Source: a virus
Strand: one strand, 5' to 3'
Virus record (IMG/VR): IMGVR_UViG_3300042885_002233
Location: 1 to 53,966 of that record
DNA length: 53,966 nt
The notes under the pieces are model-generated. The model ran no database searches. It saw only the letters and a program-made list of their open reading frames with translations, and had not been told where the DNA came from. The translations under genes were made by a program, and so were the position numbers. Positions 42,149 through 49,017 of the stretch are shown here, in pieces. Numbering within the stretch: position 1 is the first letter of the stretch; the number at the start of each line of letters is the position of its first letter.

Positions 42149-42809
42149 CTATTTCCAAAATCTTTTTCGTCTTGTCCAGACGGTACTGCTTTTTCTCGAC
42201 GGTCAGCATCCCAGTTCGGCGACTCGGCTTGACGGTCTTAAAGCTCAACGCACCCCCGTCCCCGCGTTCCACGTGACGCGCATCGGTAGTGGGTCTGATC
42301 AGCATGATGCTGTCGTCATCCAGAACGCGGTACGCGGTGCGCTGTGCCATGGGCACCAGGATGTACCCCGGCGGCATGTGCCTGAGCAAAGCGTTGGCCT
42401 GCTCGCGCGCATAGTAACGCCGCATCGTCTCGCTGCGATCCGCTTTGTGCAATTCACGAGGCAGTGTCACGTGCTTCGCCTCGAAGCGCCGTGACGCCGC
42501 CTTGCGAATCTCGATTTGCTCGGGGGTGAAATACGATGGCGCGCGGCCAGCAGGCAGCAGGCTGTACGTCGGGTAGTGATACCAGAATTTGTTGGCACCG
42601 ATTTGAAAAGTAACCGAGTACTCATCCCCGGGCATAAACGGCAAGGTCGTAAACACATGGCACACATACTTGCCCGTGGGGGCCCACACGTGCGCGTAGA
42701 TCGTCGCCTCATCGACAAAGTACGCAATCGGGTGCCCCGGTACAGTGAGCGCGCCCTCCGGTGCGCCCAGTTGCATCGCAAGCATCGCTTTTTCGTGGCG
42801 GCTGATCAT
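42135..42809 (-). CDS. Hypothetical protein, 224 residues
   Basis: The ATG at 42809 overlaps the upstream stop by one base. The N-terminal 100 residues are beta-rich (HPIAYFVDEATIYAHVWAPTGKYVCHVFTTLP), followed by a basic helical part (EQIEIRKAASRRFEAKHVTLPRELHKADRSETMRRYYAR) and a beta C-terminus. It is basic overall, so nucleic-acid binding is possible. No family is recognised. Confidence 0.6.
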   Translation of the reverse strand: MISRHEKAMLAMQLGAPEGALTVPGHPIAYFVDEATIYAHVWAPTGKYVCHVFTTLPFMPGDEYSVTFQIGANKFWYHYPTYSLLPAGRAPSYFTPEQIEIRKAASRRFEAKHVTLPRELHKADRSETMRRYYAREQANALLRHMPPGYILVPMAQRTAYRVLDDDSIMLIRPTTDARHVERGDGGALSFKTVKPSRRTGMLTVEKKQYRLDKTKKILEIVAQA

Positions 42810-43114
42810 CAATGAAAATCCCCCACAAAACAGTGACGCACTTCATGACCAAGTAACTCATGGCTTAAGTGCAAGGGCGTGATGATGCGGCAGTTACCAG
42901 CATCATCCCAATTGGCGCATCCAACAAACATATTTGCCGACGCCGGTGATGCGAAGTGGCCCATCAACCGGGCGCAGTGCTGGCCAGCATCAGCACGCGC
43001 TTCCCATGTGATGCTGACTACCTTCTTTGCAGGCGCTGCAAACTCGCCGCTGCGTTGCGGTGTCGCACAGCCGACCAACAGCAGTGCGGATAGTGCGGTG
43101 AGCAGGGCCTTCAT
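42809..43114 (-). CDS. Lipoprotein with HExxH metalloprotease-like motif
   Basis: The start at 43114 is fixed by an ATGA overlap and an AGGA site inside the upstream gene. The 101-residue protein has a lipoprotein signal peptide (MKALLTALSALLLVGC), then a small Cys-containing domain (GQHCARLMGHF, FVGCANWDDAGNCRI) ending in LLGHEVRHCFVGDFH. HEVRH fits the zinc-binding HExxH helix, with further His and Asp nearby as possible third ligands. It may be a periplasmic or outer-membrane-anchored peptidase. Proteolysis is inference. Confidence 0.65.
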   Translation of the reverse strand: MKALLTALSALLLVGCATPQRSGEFAAPAKKVVSITWEARADAGQHCARLMGHFASPASANMFVGCANWDDAGNCRIITPLHLSHELLGHEVRHCFVGDFH

Positions 43115-43368
43115 TTTTTGCATCCTAATTTCTTGGTTGCAATCAGTTTGCGGTAAGCCATAAATTTTTCAGTCCCTCTTTTGTCAAAAAGTTCAAGATC
43201 TTCTAGCTTTGCATGAAGAATTTCACGTTCTTTGCGAATTGACGACTGAAAAGTGGCGAATGCTTCGCTAGGATGTGGAAGGTTTAGCACTTTCAAATCA
43301 ATTGAGCACTGAGTCACGTGGATTGAAAGATCGAGTGTCGTCATGGCGTGATGGTGATTTTTTTTCAT
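43111..43368 (-). CDS. Hypothetical protein, low-GC
   Basis: An 85-residue protein starting MKKNHHHAMTTLDLS, with a helical centre (FATFQSSIRKEREILHAKLEDLELFDKRG) and a basic end. It has lower GC than its neighbours. An internal Met at residue 9 is an alternative start. Function unknown. Confidence 0.55.
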   Translation of the reverse strand: MKKNHHHAMTTLDLSIHVTQCSIDLKVLNLPHPSEAFATFQSSIRKEREILHAKLEDLELFDKRGTEKFMAYRKLIATKKLGCKK

Positions 43369-43377
43369 GTTCTTAGC

Positions 43378-43611
43378 TCATGGTTGTCTCCAGCCTTCGA
43401 TGCGCTGGCGCAGGTCGCGCACTTCTTGGCGGGCCTCCAGCAAATCCTTGCGGTAGTTGAGGGCTCGTGTTTTCCAATCCACGGTTCGCTCGTTCGCAGC
43501 GTCCAGCTTGCGCTGGTGTAGCCGGTCCTTGCGCTTGGCCTGTGTCATGGCGTCCTTAAGCGCCACAGATGCAACCTGAGCGACTTGCTCGGGGGTGAGT
43601 GTGATGTTCAT
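43378..43611 (-). CDS. Helical, charged small protein
   Basis: The start at 43611 overlaps the upstream stop (ATGA). The 77-residue product starts with a helix-turn-helix-like pattern (TLTPEQVAQVASVALKDAMTQAKRKDRL) and ends in a charged coiled coil (LLEARQEVRDLRQRIEGW). No family is recognised. Confidence 0.6.
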   Translation of the reverse strand: MNITLTPEQVAQVASVALKDAMTQAKRKDRLHQRKLDAANERTVDWKTRALNYRKDLLEARQEVRDLRQRIEGWRQP

Positions 43612-43793
43612 TTCTTCCTCATTTGAATAGTGAGTTCCCGGCAATCGTTCCAACCTGCCTTGTACTCAACGCTTTCGCTGTTGTCGGTGATGGCATCAGG
43701 GATGGGTGCTGACAGCCTGCCAATCTCAAACATCTGCCGTAACCTGATATCAGGATTTAGTCCGAATTCTTTTAGTGCTTGTTCGTAGGTCAT
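43608..43793 (-). CDS. Small hypothetical protein
   Basis: A 61-residue protein (TYEQALKEFGLNPDIRLRQMFEIGRL) with ATGA overlaps on both sides, part of a run of coupled small genes from 44345 to 43378. Function unknown. Confidence 0.6.
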   Translation of the reverse strand: MTYEQALKEFGLNPDIRLRQMFEIGRLSAPIPDAITDNSESVEYKAGWNDCRELTIQMRKK

Positions 43794-44059
43794 GGCTGGC
43801 CTTTCTCTGGTGCGGCGGTGATGCCGTGGGCTTGTTCAGCGGTGCGGCGGCCTCGCTCATTCATGTCATCACACCAGTCATCGGCTTTACCGCACAGCCA
43901 AGCCTCTTCCACAACTAGCCGCTGACCGAAGTTGTTGACTGGTGGGAACACCACCATCCACTGGTGCCTACCAACAATTTCATCAAACCGTTTTGCAACA
44001 ACTGGTTTGCCAACGCCGTCCTTGTAAGTGCGTGAAGGCCGTGTTGTGTGTTGTATCAT
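43790..44059 (-). CDS. Small hypothetical protein
   Basis: An 89-residue protein with ATGA overlaps on both sides. It is basic at the N-terminus and has a central beta segment (HQWMVVFPPV) and a C-terminal acidic, Cys-containing helix (EAWLCGKADDWCDDMNERGRRTAE). Function unknown. Confidence 0.6.
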   Translation of the reverse strand: MIQHTTRPSRTYKDGVGKPVVAKRFDEIVGRHQWMVVFPPVNNFGQRLVVEEAWLCGKADDWCDDMNERGRRTAEQAHGITAAPEKGQP

Positions 44060-44160
44060 GGCTGACCTTTCTTCTGTGCTTTACGGGCGTTGCGATAGAC
44101 GGGGACAATCAGAAAATTCCACAGTTCGTCGATTCGCTCTGGTGTGATGTGTGTGTTCAT
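44056..44160 (-). CDS. 34-residue protein
   Basis: The start at 44160 follows AAGGGGAAGAA and overlaps the upstream stop (ATGA). The 34-residue product (TPERIDELWNFLIVPVYRNARKAQKKGQP) is a single amphipathic helix with a basic tail. Tight coupling on both sides supports it as a real gene. Confidence 0.55.
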   Translation of the reverse strand: MNTHITPERIDELWNFLIVPVYRNARKAQKKGQP

Positions 44161-44345
44161 TTCTTCCCCTTGATAAGTGAGATCGTGCTGGCCTTGCCCG
44201 CTGCCACACTTGCCGACGCGTGCTGCGCCGTCACACGGCTGCGCTGCATCTTGACGGCGAACTGCGTGCCGCCGGTTCGCCAGTCGAAGACATTGTTGCG
44301 CGACTTGGGCGTACCGTCGGGCCACTGATATTGATTTGCTGTCAT
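44157..44345 (-). CDS. 62-residue basic protein
   Basis: The start at 44345 has ATGA coupling to the upstream gene. The N-terminus (QYQWPDGTPKSRNNVFDWR) is a conserved-looking motif seen in small phage proteins; the rest is basic and helical. Function unknown. Confidence 0.6.
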   Translation of the reverse strand: MTANQYQWPDGTPKSRNNVFDWRTGGTQFAVKMQRSRVTAQHASASVAAGKASTISLIKGKK

Positions 44346-44569
44346 GATTGATCCTCTGTAAAGCCGCGCCACCGTTTGTTTTGGACTGAATGCCATCTGT
44401 TTAAGTAAGGAGCCAATGGGGCTACTTCTATCGTGCTGGCCATTGCACCCCATCGCTTACCAGTCCAATAAGCAAAAAACTTATGGCCTCGCCCTAGCCG
44501 TACCTCGTACACGCCCTTGCGCACCGGCTTGATGTGTGCCGGGAACCATCTGGTCATTTTTTTGGTCAT
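44342..44569 (-). CDS. 75-residue Trp-rich protein
   Basis: A basic, beta-rich protein with seven tryptophans (KKMTRWFPAHIKPVRKGVYEVRLG, WTGKRWGAM, KRWRGFTE), resembling small phage proteins that end in a W-GF-E motif. It is coupled downstream by ATGA. Function unknown. Confidence 0.6.
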   Translation of the reverse strand: MTKKMTRWFPAHIKPVRKGVYEVRLGRGHKFFAYWTGKRWGAMASTIEVAPLAPYLNRWHSVQNKRWRGFTEDQS

Positions 44570-44579
44570 GGTTTGTCTT

Positions 44580-44768
44580 TCAAAGAATGAATTCGGGTTT
44601 CAGTTTTGCGCGGGCCAGGCCGCATGAATCGGTGGTGTTCACGATACAGATGTGATGAACTTCCTTGGGGATGTACGGCGGTAAGGTGATCTGTTCGCTC
44701 ACGGTGCACAGGCAAGTTTCGTGCTTGGTAATATGTTTGGAGAATATGCAGTCTTTGCACTCGATCAT
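44580..44768 (-). CDS. Cys-rich small protein
   Basis: A 62-residue protein with six cysteines arranged as CKDC, CLC, C and C (IECKDCIFSKHITKHETCLC, HHICIVNTTDSCG), likely a small zinc-binding fold. It is ATGA-coupled to the upstream HNH-like gene. A longer frame on the same strand (44566-44790) is a shadow. Confidence 0.6.
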   Translation of the reverse strand: MIECKDCIFSKHITKHETCLCTVSEQITLPPYIPKEVHHICIVNTTDSCGLARAKLKPEFIL

Positions 44769-45409
44769 GGCAGCACTCCATAGTTGGCAAGGATCATCGC
44801 TTTGATTCGGGCTTGCGCGGCTTCAAGGTTCGCCGGAAACTTTGCCACGCACCAACGGGCGAACTCAGCCATGTCCTCAATCACCAACGTTGAAGCATGA
44901 CGGCGCTCCCCTTGGTAACCGGCAGCGCGATAGCGGGCTTCTTCTTTTTCGTCAAGATACTCAAACGCTCGGGCGTACTTGCCGTCGCCGTGGATCACGA
45001 TGTGTGCGCGCCACGTACCGTCTGGGTGCGCGATACCCTCTGGCAAGATGGCGCGTGCCAGCGGGCTGTCTGTCAGCACACTCATCGGGCCACGGGTATC
45101 GCCGGGTCCGGGTGGGATTTGCAGATACAGGTTGGCGGCTGCGTTATCGGTCGCGTCGCCGTTCAGGTGCATCACGTCCACCTTGCTGCCAAGATCGGCT
45201 TTGGTCAGCAGCACCCAAGCGACTTGCGCCGCTTTGTGATTGTGGTTGGTCCCGTCGTGGTTGACTTGGCATCGGTACCCTTTGCCATCTTTCTCCGGGT
45301 ACCAAAGTTTGCGAATCGGGTCACTCAGATTCGGCTTGCGAAAGAGATCGCCGGTAACAGGGTCGTAATGCCATAACGAGCTGGCAAGAGGGTATGTGAG
45401 TTTGCTCAT
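44765..45409 (-). CDS. HNH-type endonuclease-like protein
   Basis: The 214-residue protein starts with the layout of HNH homing endonucleases: LWHYDPVTGDLFRK, GYRCQVNHDGTNHNHKAAQVAWVLL, then VMHLNGDATDNAAANLYL (His, Asn and the NL ending of the HNH fold). The C-terminal half (WRAHIVIHGDGKYARAFEYLDEKEEARYRAAGYQGERRH) looks like an AP2-type DNA-binding segment followed by a helical domain. It may be a homing endonuclease or a domesticated relative. Confidence 0.7.
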   Translation of the reverse strand: MSKLTYPLASSLWHYDPVTGDLFRKPNLSDPIRKLWYPEKDGKGYRCQVNHDGTNHNHKAAQVAWVLLTKADLGSKVDVMHLNGDATDNAAANLYLQIPPGPGDTRGPMSVLTDSPLARAILPEGIAHPDGTWRAHIVIHGDGKYARAFEYLDEKEEARYRAAGYQGERRHASTLVIEDMAEFARWCVAKFPANLEAAQARIKAMILANYGVLP

Positions 45410-45475
45410 GGTGGTGGTTGGTCGAATGCAAAGTCTGCATTCCGAAAGGCAGCAAGCCGCCCTTCAAAATACGCT

Positions 45476-45676
45476 TTACGCAAGCGCGAGGCCGTCTTCC
45501 AACACTTCACCCGTGTTGATCTTGACTGCGATTCGCGGTCCGGTGAGGTGGCGGTTCCCCACGGTGGATACGATGCCGGTGGCTTGCTTCTTGGCAAAGC
45601 CTTGGGCCAGTGCCTGCTCCAAAGTGAAGTTGACTGTTGCGCCAATGTTGCGGGCGGTTCTGCTATCTGTGTTCAT
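45476..45676 (-). CDS. 66-residue hypothetical protein
   Basis: A small mixed alpha-beta protein (VNFTLEQALAQGFAKKQATGIVSTVGNRHLTGPRIAVKINTG). The spacing suggests a small DNA-binding domain, but no family is recognised. An overlapping frame at 45406-45645 is a shadow. The gap before the next gene holds a short GAATGCA/TGCATTC hairpin. Confidence 0.55.
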   Translation of the reverse strand: MNTDSRTARNIGATVNFTLEQALAQGFAKKQATGIVSTVGNRHLTGPRIAVKINTGEVLEDGLALA

Positions 45677-45685
45677 GATTTTCTT

Positions 45686-45928
45686 TCAAAGGGTTTGATG
45701 GAGACGATTTGCGCGGGATGCGCCGTTACAAAATCCCGGCTTGAAGGCCGGGCGATGCTCTTGCACCCTGATTGGTTCAAAACGAACCAAACCTTGTTGC
45801 AGCTTGGCCAAATGCGATTCGGCTTTGCTGATGCTGGTGGCACCAAACGATGTCCATTGGCCGTTCCACTTGACGTGGTGCAGGCCATCGGCCAATCGCT
45901 TGATGTTGGGGTTGGTCACGACTAACAT
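45686..45928 (-). CDS. 80-residue hypothetical protein
   Basis: The start at 45928 is one base after the upstream stop, and the longer frame is a shadow of that gene. The product is basic, with KRLADGLHHVKWNGQWTSFGATSISKAESHLAKLQQ. No family is recognised. Confidence 0.55.
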   Translation of the reverse strand: MLVVTNPNIKRLADGLHHVKWNGQWTSFGATSISKAESHLAKLQQGLVRFEPIRVQEHRPAFKPGFCNGASRANRLHQTL

Positions 45929-45929
45929 T

Positions 45930-46364
45930 TTAGATCGCCTCCACATTCGCGGCAACGCCAAGGAGTTTGCCAAAGTTCTCAAGCTCGCGCTGCTTGGTTG
46001 CTTCTTCATCGAAACCCCACGACTCGGCAACCATGCGCAACAGCAACGCACAGGCCACCGATGAATGAAGCTCGTGGCTGTACCAAGCCCCCTCTGGGCA
46101 CTCGTTACCGGCAAGCAGCCACACCAAGTTCAGCACGTCTTGCTGCGTGCGCTCATGGGCACCGGGCACACCGGCACGGGCCAGCTCGGCTTTGATCAGG
46201 GCAAACTCGTCTGGTGTCAACACGGCCAAGGCCAGCGCACCGTCCTTGCGGCATAGGTGGTGCCACAAGACGGTGGGCTTGTTGTCGCAGAGGTGCTTGG
46301 CTTCCTGTTCCTGCAAACCAAGGGCAAGCAATGCGCCGATGGGGACTTCGCGATCTGGAGTCAT
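45930..46364 (-). CDS. 144-residue hypothetical protein
   Basis: A mostly helical protein (FALIKAELARAGVPGAHERTQQDVLNLVWLLAG, ACALLLRMVAESWGFDEEATKQRELENFGKLLG) with its own promoter at 46394. No family is recognised. Confidence 0.6.
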   Translation of the reverse strand: MTPDREVPIGALLALGLQEQEAKHLCDNKPTVLWHHLCRKDGALALAVLTPDEFALIKAELARAGVPGAHERTQQDVLNLVWLLAGNECPEGAWYSHELHSSVACALLLRMVAESWGFDEEATKQRELENFGKLLGVAANVEAI

Positions 46365-46393
46365 GGGTATCTTTCAAAAGTTGATGGTGAGAT

Positions 46394-46423
46394 ATTGTAG
46401 CACAAAATTTTATGCTGTGTGAA
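46394..46423 (-). promoter_or_regulatory. Early promoter of gene 45930
   Basis: Leftward TTCACA and TACAAT are 18 bases apart; extended -10 TGCTACAAT, spacer with AGCATAAAATTTTGTGCT, a clear family dyad. It begins directly after the 20-residue membrane-peptide gene. Confidence 0.7.
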
Positions 46424-46486
46424 TTATTTTTTGCTGTATGCAGCGGCAATCACAAAGACCGCAACAAGGATGATCAGCACCCCCAT
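46424..46486 (-). CDS. 20-residue single-pass membrane peptide
   Basis: ATG at 46486 overlaps the stop of the upstream gene by one base (TAATG), so it can be reached by re-initiation. The peptide is MGVLIILVAVFVIAAAYSKK: one hydrophobic helix with two C-terminal lysines. It ends immediately before the next promoter. Tiny membrane peptides often act as phage inhibitors of host membrane proteins; that role is inference. Size makes the call uncertain. Confidence 0.45.
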   Translation of the reverse strand: MGVLIILVAVFVIAAAYSKK

Positions 46487-46902
46487 TACGCGGCCTCGGT
46501 GTCGAGCCAGTTGGACACGAGCCCAACGGTTTGCTCTACCGCATCTTGTGCGATTCGTTGCGCGCGTGCCCGGCTCAGTACGGGGTCCAGGTGTTGGGCA
46601 AGGTCGGTCAGCAAGTCGTGTGTCGCGTTACGCCACACCCCTTTTGATTTCGTTTTAATCGAAGCAACGCGACGAAAAGCGTGAAGCTGGGGGCCTAACC
46701 CCAACCCTCCTGTCAAAAGCTCAGGAAGGGCCTGTGTAAGCCTTGCCGGGGTGATGTCGGTTCGGTGGGATGGTGGTTGAACTCTACCGAAAGCGTTCAA
46801 GTCATGGGCGAACCCTGTCGTGAGGTTGTGTGCGAGTGTAGGTGTGTGTTCTTGCAGATAGTTAAAGCGCTCTCGGGGGGTCGCGTGAAGGATTTCGGTC
46901 AT
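46486..46902 (-). CDS. 138-residue hypothetical protein
   Basis: A mostly helical protein (ERFNYLQEHTPTLAHNLTTGFAHDLNAFG, HDLLTDLAQHLDPVLSRARAQRIAQDAVEQTVG) without cysteine or membrane segments. It is followed by the 20-residue membrane peptide gene. No family is recognised. Confidence 0.6.
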   Translation of the reverse strand: MTEILHATPRERFNYLQEHTPTLAHNLTTGFAHDLNAFGRVQPPSHRTDITPARLTQALPELLTGGLGLGPQLHAFRRVASIKTKSKGVWRNATHDLLTDLAQHLDPVLSRARAQRIAQDAVEQTVGLVSNWLDTEAA

Positions 46903-46911
46903 GGTGGTCTT

Positions 46912-47241
46912 TCAAAGAATGAAGGGCGTGATGGGGGTTGACGTGCGGTAAAACACGACTTCGGCACGGGGTTTGCGCCCCGCCTTGCCGCTGTATTCCG
47001 TCGCTTGGTAGGGCACCTCCCGACGCTCCACAAGGCCCGCTTTGATCAGCCGATCAACGGCAGGTAGGAAGGCCGGTAATGAGCCGTAGAACACACCCAT
47101 CGAGCGGACGTAGGCCAAGGGTAGCCCGGTGGCCCCAGCGGTCGTTACAGAGCCCAGGATTCGCCAGTCCAAGGGTTTTAGTTCGGGCCGCTTGGTGTGC
47201 AACTTGGCCGCAGCAGCCAGTATCTGATCATCGGTGGTCAT
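46912..47241 (-). CDS. Winged-helix-like DNA-binding protein
   Basis: The 109-residue protein has a MarR-like wHTH pattern: PLDWRILGSVTTAG-GLPLAYVRS (helices 1-2), LPAFLPAVDRLIKAGLVER (recognition helix) and a beta wing with GRKPRAEVVFYRT. It probably binds DNA; target unknown. It is ATGA-coupled to the upstream gene. Confidence 0.6.
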   Translation of the reverse strand: MTTDDQILAAAAKLHTKRPELKPLDWRILGSVTTAGATGLPLAYVRSMGVFYGSLPAFLPAVDRLIKAGLVERREVPYQATEYSGKAGRKPRAEVVFYRTSTPITPFIL

Positions 47242-47453
47242 AGTGAAAACTCTTTCGGCGGGTACGCCTCCACCAACGGGTGAATAGGCTTGGAAAACGG
47301 GGCCAGCGGCACGCCAGCAGCGGACAGACCGGCGTGTTCAGGGTTGGCTTCAATGGCCTTGGCCTTGCGTGCCAGCGCTTCCCAGGCCACGGCCAATCGG
47401 GTCATGGCTTCGGTGTTGGCTTTGATGGCTTCGATATATGCAGGGTCGTTCAT
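47238..47453 (-). CDS. 71-residue hypothetical protein
   Basis: A helical N-terminal half (YIEAIKANTEAMTRLAVAWEALARKAKAIE) and a Pro-rich C-terminus. ATGA-coupled on both sides. Function unknown. Confidence 0.55.
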   Translation of the reverse strand: MNDPAYIEAIKANTEAMTRLAVAWEALARKAKAIEANPEHAGLSAAGVPLAPFSKPIHPLVEAYPPKEFSL

Positions 47454-47557
47454 ACGGGTGCGTCCTCATGGTTGGCGGGGTTAAAGGGTGGGCGCTTGGT
47501 GCCTCGGTCAAGAGGGTTGGGCCAAGCAGGGAACGGCCAATAAGGATCGGCGCTCAT
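47450..47557 (-). CDS. 35-residue Pro/Trp-rich protein
   Basis: This short gene fills the gap exactly: ATGA overlaps with both the upstream gene (47554-47557) and the downstream gene (47450-47453). The product has an aromatic, Pro-rich sequence (YWPFPAWPNPLDRG, KRPPFNPANHEDAPV). The double coupling is good evidence that it is translated. Confidence 0.6.
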   Translation of the reverse strand: MSADPYWPFPAWPNPLDRGTKRPPFNPANHEDAPV

Positions 47558-47859
47558 TGGTCTGGTTCCTCGTCTTGTTGGTCAGGTGCCGTTCTAACCC
47601 ACGCCATGACCCACACAGCGCCGTCGTCGGCGATGCTGACAATCGGTTGCGGCGGCACAGTGATGTCGTCGCAGTGGTACACGATTCGACTTTCTTCGAT
47701 GAAGTCCTCCGATTTGATGCGATCAGACTCAATCTCGTGCAAGCAGGACTGCAACGCGGCAAGTTTTTCGTCGCCGTCGGTGCCAAGGTAAAGCTCGCCG
47801 TCGTCGTAGCGGTGGATGCAAGCGACGAGCTCGCGGGATAGGCGTTCAAGGTCAAGCAT
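47554..47859 (-). CDS. 101-residue acidic protein
   Basis: An acidic protein with a helical N-terminus (LDLERLSRELVACIHRYDDG) and a beta-rich C-terminal half (IVYHCDDITVPPQPIVSIADDGAVWVMAWV). The start follows ACCACCGGAGAAACTACC, a good copy of the early leader. No family is recognised. Confidence 0.55.
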   Translation of the reverse strand: MLDLERLSRELVACIHRYDDGELYLGTDGDEKLAALQSCLHEIESDRIKSEDFIEESRIVYHCDDITVPPQPIVSIADDGAVWVMAWVRTAPDQQDEEPDQ

Positions 47860-47892
47860 GGTAGTTTCTCCGGTGGTTAAAAACGTATTGCA

Positions 47893-47911
47893 AAGCGCCC
47901 GGTGGGCGCTT
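47893..47911 (-). other. Intercistronic hairpin, family copy A
   Basis: AAGCGCCC and GGGCGCTT around a 3-base loop, followed in the mRNA by TTTGCAATA and the early leader. Member of the covarying hairpin family described in the findings. Confidence 0.75.
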
Positions 47912-47922
47912 CACGATTCGCT

Positions 47923-48528
47923 TTAGTCGTCCAAGCAGGTTAAATTCATAGCTGTCAAAGGGTCCACGCCCCTTCTAATTCTGCTTTTCACCGTCTCGTA
48001 CACCAGTCCCAGTTTTCTGCACCATGCACTCAGGCAAAGCGTTTCGCCGCCGTGAGAAATAATTATGTTGCGCCTTGTGTTGCCTGCTTGCTGTTCGCAT
48101 GTCGCCCATCGGCAGTTACTCGGAAAATAGCCCTTGTTGTTGTCAATACGGTCGATAGAATGCTTTGGCGATGGCCTGGGCCCCATGTCCCGGATGAAAT
48201 TTGAAAACTCTTTCCACTCGTCGCACACAGTTAACCCCCTGCCCCCATAGCTTTTATACTTTCTGCTATTTGGGTTTGTGCAGCGTTGAATCAGCGTGCC
48301 CCAAACCATATGTTCGGGGGTTCTTGAGGCCCCGTGCGTGCGAACAGCTTTCGCTGCGGCTTCGCCACGGGTGCATCCGCAGCTTTTGGACTTGCCGCTT
48401 GTCAGGTTGTACTGATACACGTTTCGCTTGGCACTGCCGCAAGCACACTGCACAACCCACAGTTTCTTGTTGCCTTGTGGTGCGGCAGCGGCAACCACAG
48501 TGAGTTGCCCAAAAGTTTCACCTAGCAT
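47923..48528 (-). CDS. HNH homing endonuclease with AP2-like DNA-binding domain
   Basis: The start at 48528 follows AACTGGAGAGACCACC. The 201-residue protein has an N-terminal AP2-like part (FGQLTVVAAA, WVVQCACG, KSKSCGC), then the HNH core (KSYGGRGLTVCDEW, HSIDRIDNNKGYFPSNCRWAT, QQAGNTRRN), and a C-terminal helix-turn-helix (LSAWCRKLGLVYETVKSRIRRG). This is a free-standing homing endonuclease of the type common in phages. GC is lower than that of its neighbours, suggesting transfer. Confidence 0.85.
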   Translation of the reverse strand: MLGETFGQLTVVAAAAPQGNKKLWVVQCACGSAKRNVYQYNLTSGKSKSCGCTRGEAAAKAVRTHGASRTPEHMVWGTLIQRCTNPNSRKYKSYGGRGLTVCDEWKEFSNFIRDMGPRPSPKHSIDRIDNNKGYFPSNCRWATCEQQAGNTRRNIIISHGGETLCLSAWCRKLGLVYETVKSRIRRGVDPLTAMNLTCLDD

Positions 48529-48557
48529 GGTGGTCTCTCCAGTTGGTTGAATGACAG

Positions 48558-48767
48558 TTAAATTGTAGCAGGATTTTTTATTGGTGCCCACTGGCTTTGC
48601 GCCGTGGTGGCACCGGGGCATACGTAGCAGCGCGGCTTCGGGTTGGTCGGGGCACTCGATGCACAGGTTTCGCAGGTGCGGGTTTCGGTGATGCGGGTCA
48701 GGTCCGCACGGGTCGCGGCTTGCTTGATCAGCCGTACAGCGGCACGTTGGTTGCGGTCGTCGCTCAT
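48558..48767 (-). CDS. Zinc-ribbon-like small protein
   Basis: The start at 48767 overlaps the upstream stop (ATGA). A 69-residue product with CETC and CYVC pairs (TCETCASSAPTNPKPRCYVC), likely one zinc site, after a helical start (NQRAAVRLIKQAATRADLTR). Its end overlaps the promoter of the HNH gene. Confidence 0.6.
   Translation of the reverse strand: MSDDRNQRAAVRLIKQAATRADLTRITETRTCETCASSAPTNPKPRCYVCPGATTAQSQWAPIKNPATI
48562..48590 (-). promoter_or_regulatory. Early promoter of the HNH gene
   Basis: Extended -10 TGCTACAAT with the family spacer AATAAAAAATCC. The -35 (TGGGCA at 17 bases) is poor, so activity may depend on the extended -10. Confidence 0.55.
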
Positions 48768-48988
48768 GCTTTCACCCAAATGATAGAACGCTCGTCGGTG
48801 CGGCTGAAGTCGCTGCAAAACGGGGTGTCAACACAATACATCCCGGCAAACTTTTGACGGCTTTGAAACGCGCAACCCGTGCAGCCGGTCGGGGATGTGT
48901 CATCCACGGCAACCAGTTCGGTGCCGTCGGGCGTGACGATTCGGTCGTAAGTGTCGCTTTGGTCGTCATGAGGGTGGAAAGTTTTCAT
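48764..48988 (-). CDS. Cys-containing small protein
   Basis: The start at 48988 follows AACCAACCGGAGAACCTGACC, a full copy of the early leader. The 74-residue product carries DGTELVAVDD, GCTGCAF, and two more Cys (YCVDTPFCSDF), ending in RSIIWVKA. The CxxC plus spaced Cys pattern is common in small phage zinc-binding proteins. Confidence 0.65.
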   Translation of the reverse strand: MKTFHPHDDQSDTYDRIVTPDGTELVAVDDTSPTGCTGCAFQSRQKFAGMYCVDTPFCSDFSRTDERSIIWVKA

Positions 48989-49017
48989 GGTCAGGTTCTC
49001 CGGTTGGTTGACAGGTT

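Noticed and set aside
44566-44790. Alternative 74-residue frame over gene 44580
   Set aside because: It lacks the ATGA coupling and Cys pattern of the frame at 44580-44768, which fits the operon better.
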